This document shows positions 63,055 to 64,000 of a DNA stretch of 64,000 nucleotides, one piece after another; the first letter of the stretch is position 1, and each line of letters starts with the position of its first letter. The notes beneath the pieces were generated by a model, which saw only the letters and a list, made by a program, of their open reading frames with translations, made no database searches and was not told where the DNA came from. The translations under genes and the position numbers were made by a program. Origin of the DNA: Streptomyces sp. NBC_00536 (lineage in GTDB: Bacteria; Actinomycetota; Actinomycetes; Streptomycetales; Streptomycetaceae); the NCBI RefSeq assembly GCF_036346295.1, contig NZ_CP107819.1, positions 1,240,001 through 1,304,000 on the forward strand. Reading direction: 5' to 3'.

Positions 63055-63660
63055 GTGACCAACAAAGTTGATTTCTACTTCGATCCCATCTGCCCCTTCG
63101 CCTGGATCACCTCCCGCTGGATCCTGGAGGTGGAGAAGCAGCGCGACCTGGACCTCAATTTCCGTGTCATGAGCCTGTCGGTGCTCAACGAGGGCAAGGA
63201 AGACCTGCCCGAGCGCTACCGCAGGCTGCTGGATTCCGGCTGGGGACCCGTGCGGGTCTGCATCGCCGCCGCCCAGGAGCACGGCGAACACGTACTGCGC
63301 GACCTGTACACCGCCCTCGGCACCCGGCTGCACAACCAGGACCGGTCCGCCACGGACGAGCTGATCCGGGAGGCGCTGGCCGAGGCCGGCCTGCCGGTCG
63401 AACTGGCCGAGGCCGCCGGGCGCACCGAATACGACGACGCCCTGCGCAAGAGCCACCACGAGGGCATGGACCCGGTCGGCGAGGAGGTCGGCACGCCGAC
63501 CATCCACATCGACGGCACCGCCTTCTTCGGTCCCGTCCTGACCTCGATCCCGCGCGGCGAGGACGCCGTACGGGTCTTCGACGGGGTCCGGCTGCTCGCC
63601 GGGTACTCCGACTTCTTCGAGCTCAAGCGCACCCGGACCGGCGGTCTCGACTTCAGCTGA
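63055..63660 (+). CDS. DsbA-like mycothiol-dependent nitroreductase family protein
   Basis: 201 residues, GTG start. Thioredoxin-like DsbA fold: [16 protein letters not shown], conserved GTPTIHIDG cis-Pro region. It resembles the mycobacterial Rv2466c family, which uses mycothiol to reduce disulfides or nitro compounds. The motif is C13-P-F-A rather than CxxC, so only the nucleophilic cysteine is present, consistent with a monothiol mycothiol mechanism. Cytoplasmic, no signal peptide. Probably detoxification. Confidence 0.85.
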   Translation: MTNKVDFYFDPICPFAWITSRWILEVEKQRDLDLNFRVMSLSVLNEGKEDLPERYRRLLDSGWGPVRVCIAAAQEHGEHVLRDLYTALGTRLHNQDRSATDELIREALAEAGLPVELAEAAGRTEYDDALRKSHHEGMDPVGEEVGTPTIHIDGTAFFGPVLTSIPRGEDAVRVFDGVRLLAGYSDFFELKRTRTGGLDFS

Positions 63661-63684
63661 GGCCGGACCTCCAGCCGGACGGGA

Positions 63685-64000
63685 TCAGTTCGGGCCTGAT
63701 GGGCCGGATGCGGGCCGGTCGCCCCCGCGGCGGCCGGCCGCCGCCGTGAGCGCGACGCAGACCGCGAACACCAGGCCCGCGCCGCGCAGGCCCAGCCACA
63801 GGGTGAGCGCGCCGACGCCCACCACCGGCAGGGAGATCCCGCAGTAGGCGATGACGAACAGCGCGGAGATCGTGGCCCCCCGCTGCTCCGCGGGGGCCGC
63901 GGCCGATACGGTCGCCACCGCCGCCCGGAAGGCCATGCCCTGGCCGAACCCCGCGACGGCGCCGCCCGCGACGAGCAGCGGCAGCGATTCCACGCCCAGT
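63685..64000 (-). CDS. MFS transporter, C-terminal part (runs off the window)
   Basis: The last 104 or so residues of a membrane protein: LPLLVAGGAVAGFGQGMAFR, EQRGATISALFVIAYCGISL and VVGVGALTLWLGLRGAGLVF are helices 10-12 of an MFS exporter. The frame stays open to the window edge, so the start lies beyond 64000. Convergent with the DsbA-like gene. Confidence 0.75.
   Translation of the reverse strand, partial: LGVESLPLLVAGGAVAGFGQGMAFRAAVATVSAAAPAEQRGATISALFVIAYCGISLPVVGVGALTLWLGLRGAGLVFAVCVALTAAAGRRGGDRPASGPSGPN

Noticed and set aside
1..64000. Search by eye for transposases, integrases, tRNAs, attachment sites and CRISPR arrays
   Set aside because: None found; cluster borders are marked by terminators rather than mobile-element scars.

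Overview
The window is about 64 kb of very GC-rich, gene-dense DNA that looks like a Streptomyces chromosome arm. No ribosomal genes, tRNAs, insertion sequences or CRISPR arrays were seen. Support for Streptomyces comes from GC-biased third codon positions, a complete conservon (cvnA-D plus two P450s), an ALF-repeat toxin, large NRPS genes, LAL and NarL-type regulators, and rare TTA (bldA) leucine codons in four genes.

Layout. (1) 1-16.7 kb is mixed accessory and housekeeping content. It holds a CBS/HEPN fusion protein, a secreted DUF5829-like protein, an ABC exporter, a PBP4-type D-Ala-D-Ala carboxypeptidase, a TPR protein next to a polyprenyl diphosphate synthase, and an MscS channel. It continues with a secreted metal-dependent hydrolase carrying an F5/8C domain, a TetR regulator, a decayed ALF-repeat polymorphic toxin with its immunity candidate, and a LysR regulator. 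(2) 17-20.5 kb encodes a large secreted protease that fuses an M4 and an M28 metallopeptidase, divergent from the LysR gene. (3) 20.6-44.9 kb is a nonribosomal peptide cluster. MbtH is divergent. Then come LanB-like 1, a free-standing adenylation domain, a serine/threonine dehydratase-like PLP enzyme, a free carrier protein, LanB-like 2, NRPS1 (C-A-T-C-A-T), NRPS2 (C-A-T-C-A-T-TE), a P450 and an MFS exporter. Collinearity predicts about five residues, with threonine as the fourth.

(4) 44.9-52.9 kb is a regulatory and RiPP segment: a LAL-type LuxR regulator with a TTA codon, a 72-residue precursor-like peptide, a LanM whose cyclase domain has lost its usual zinc cysteines, and two overlapping NarL/LuxR regulators on the other strand. 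(5) 53.4-57.2 kb is a tightly overlapping ATP-grasp / MFS / ATP-grasp operon that could make and export a small amide-linked compound. (6) 57.3-62.8 kb is the conservon, including a CYP157-like P450 without the ExxR motif. (7) The right end holds a mycothiol-type DsbA-like reductase and the 3' end of an MFS gene.

The main interest lies in 20.6-57.2 kb. There an NRPS line sits with two short LanB-type (glutamylation-domain-sized) enzymes around an A/PLP/carrier cassette and next to a degenerate LanM with an almost cysteine-free precursor. Whether these form one hybrid pathway or two or three abutting ones cannot be settled from sequence alone. Start codons and functions were inferred by eye. 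No database search was possible.
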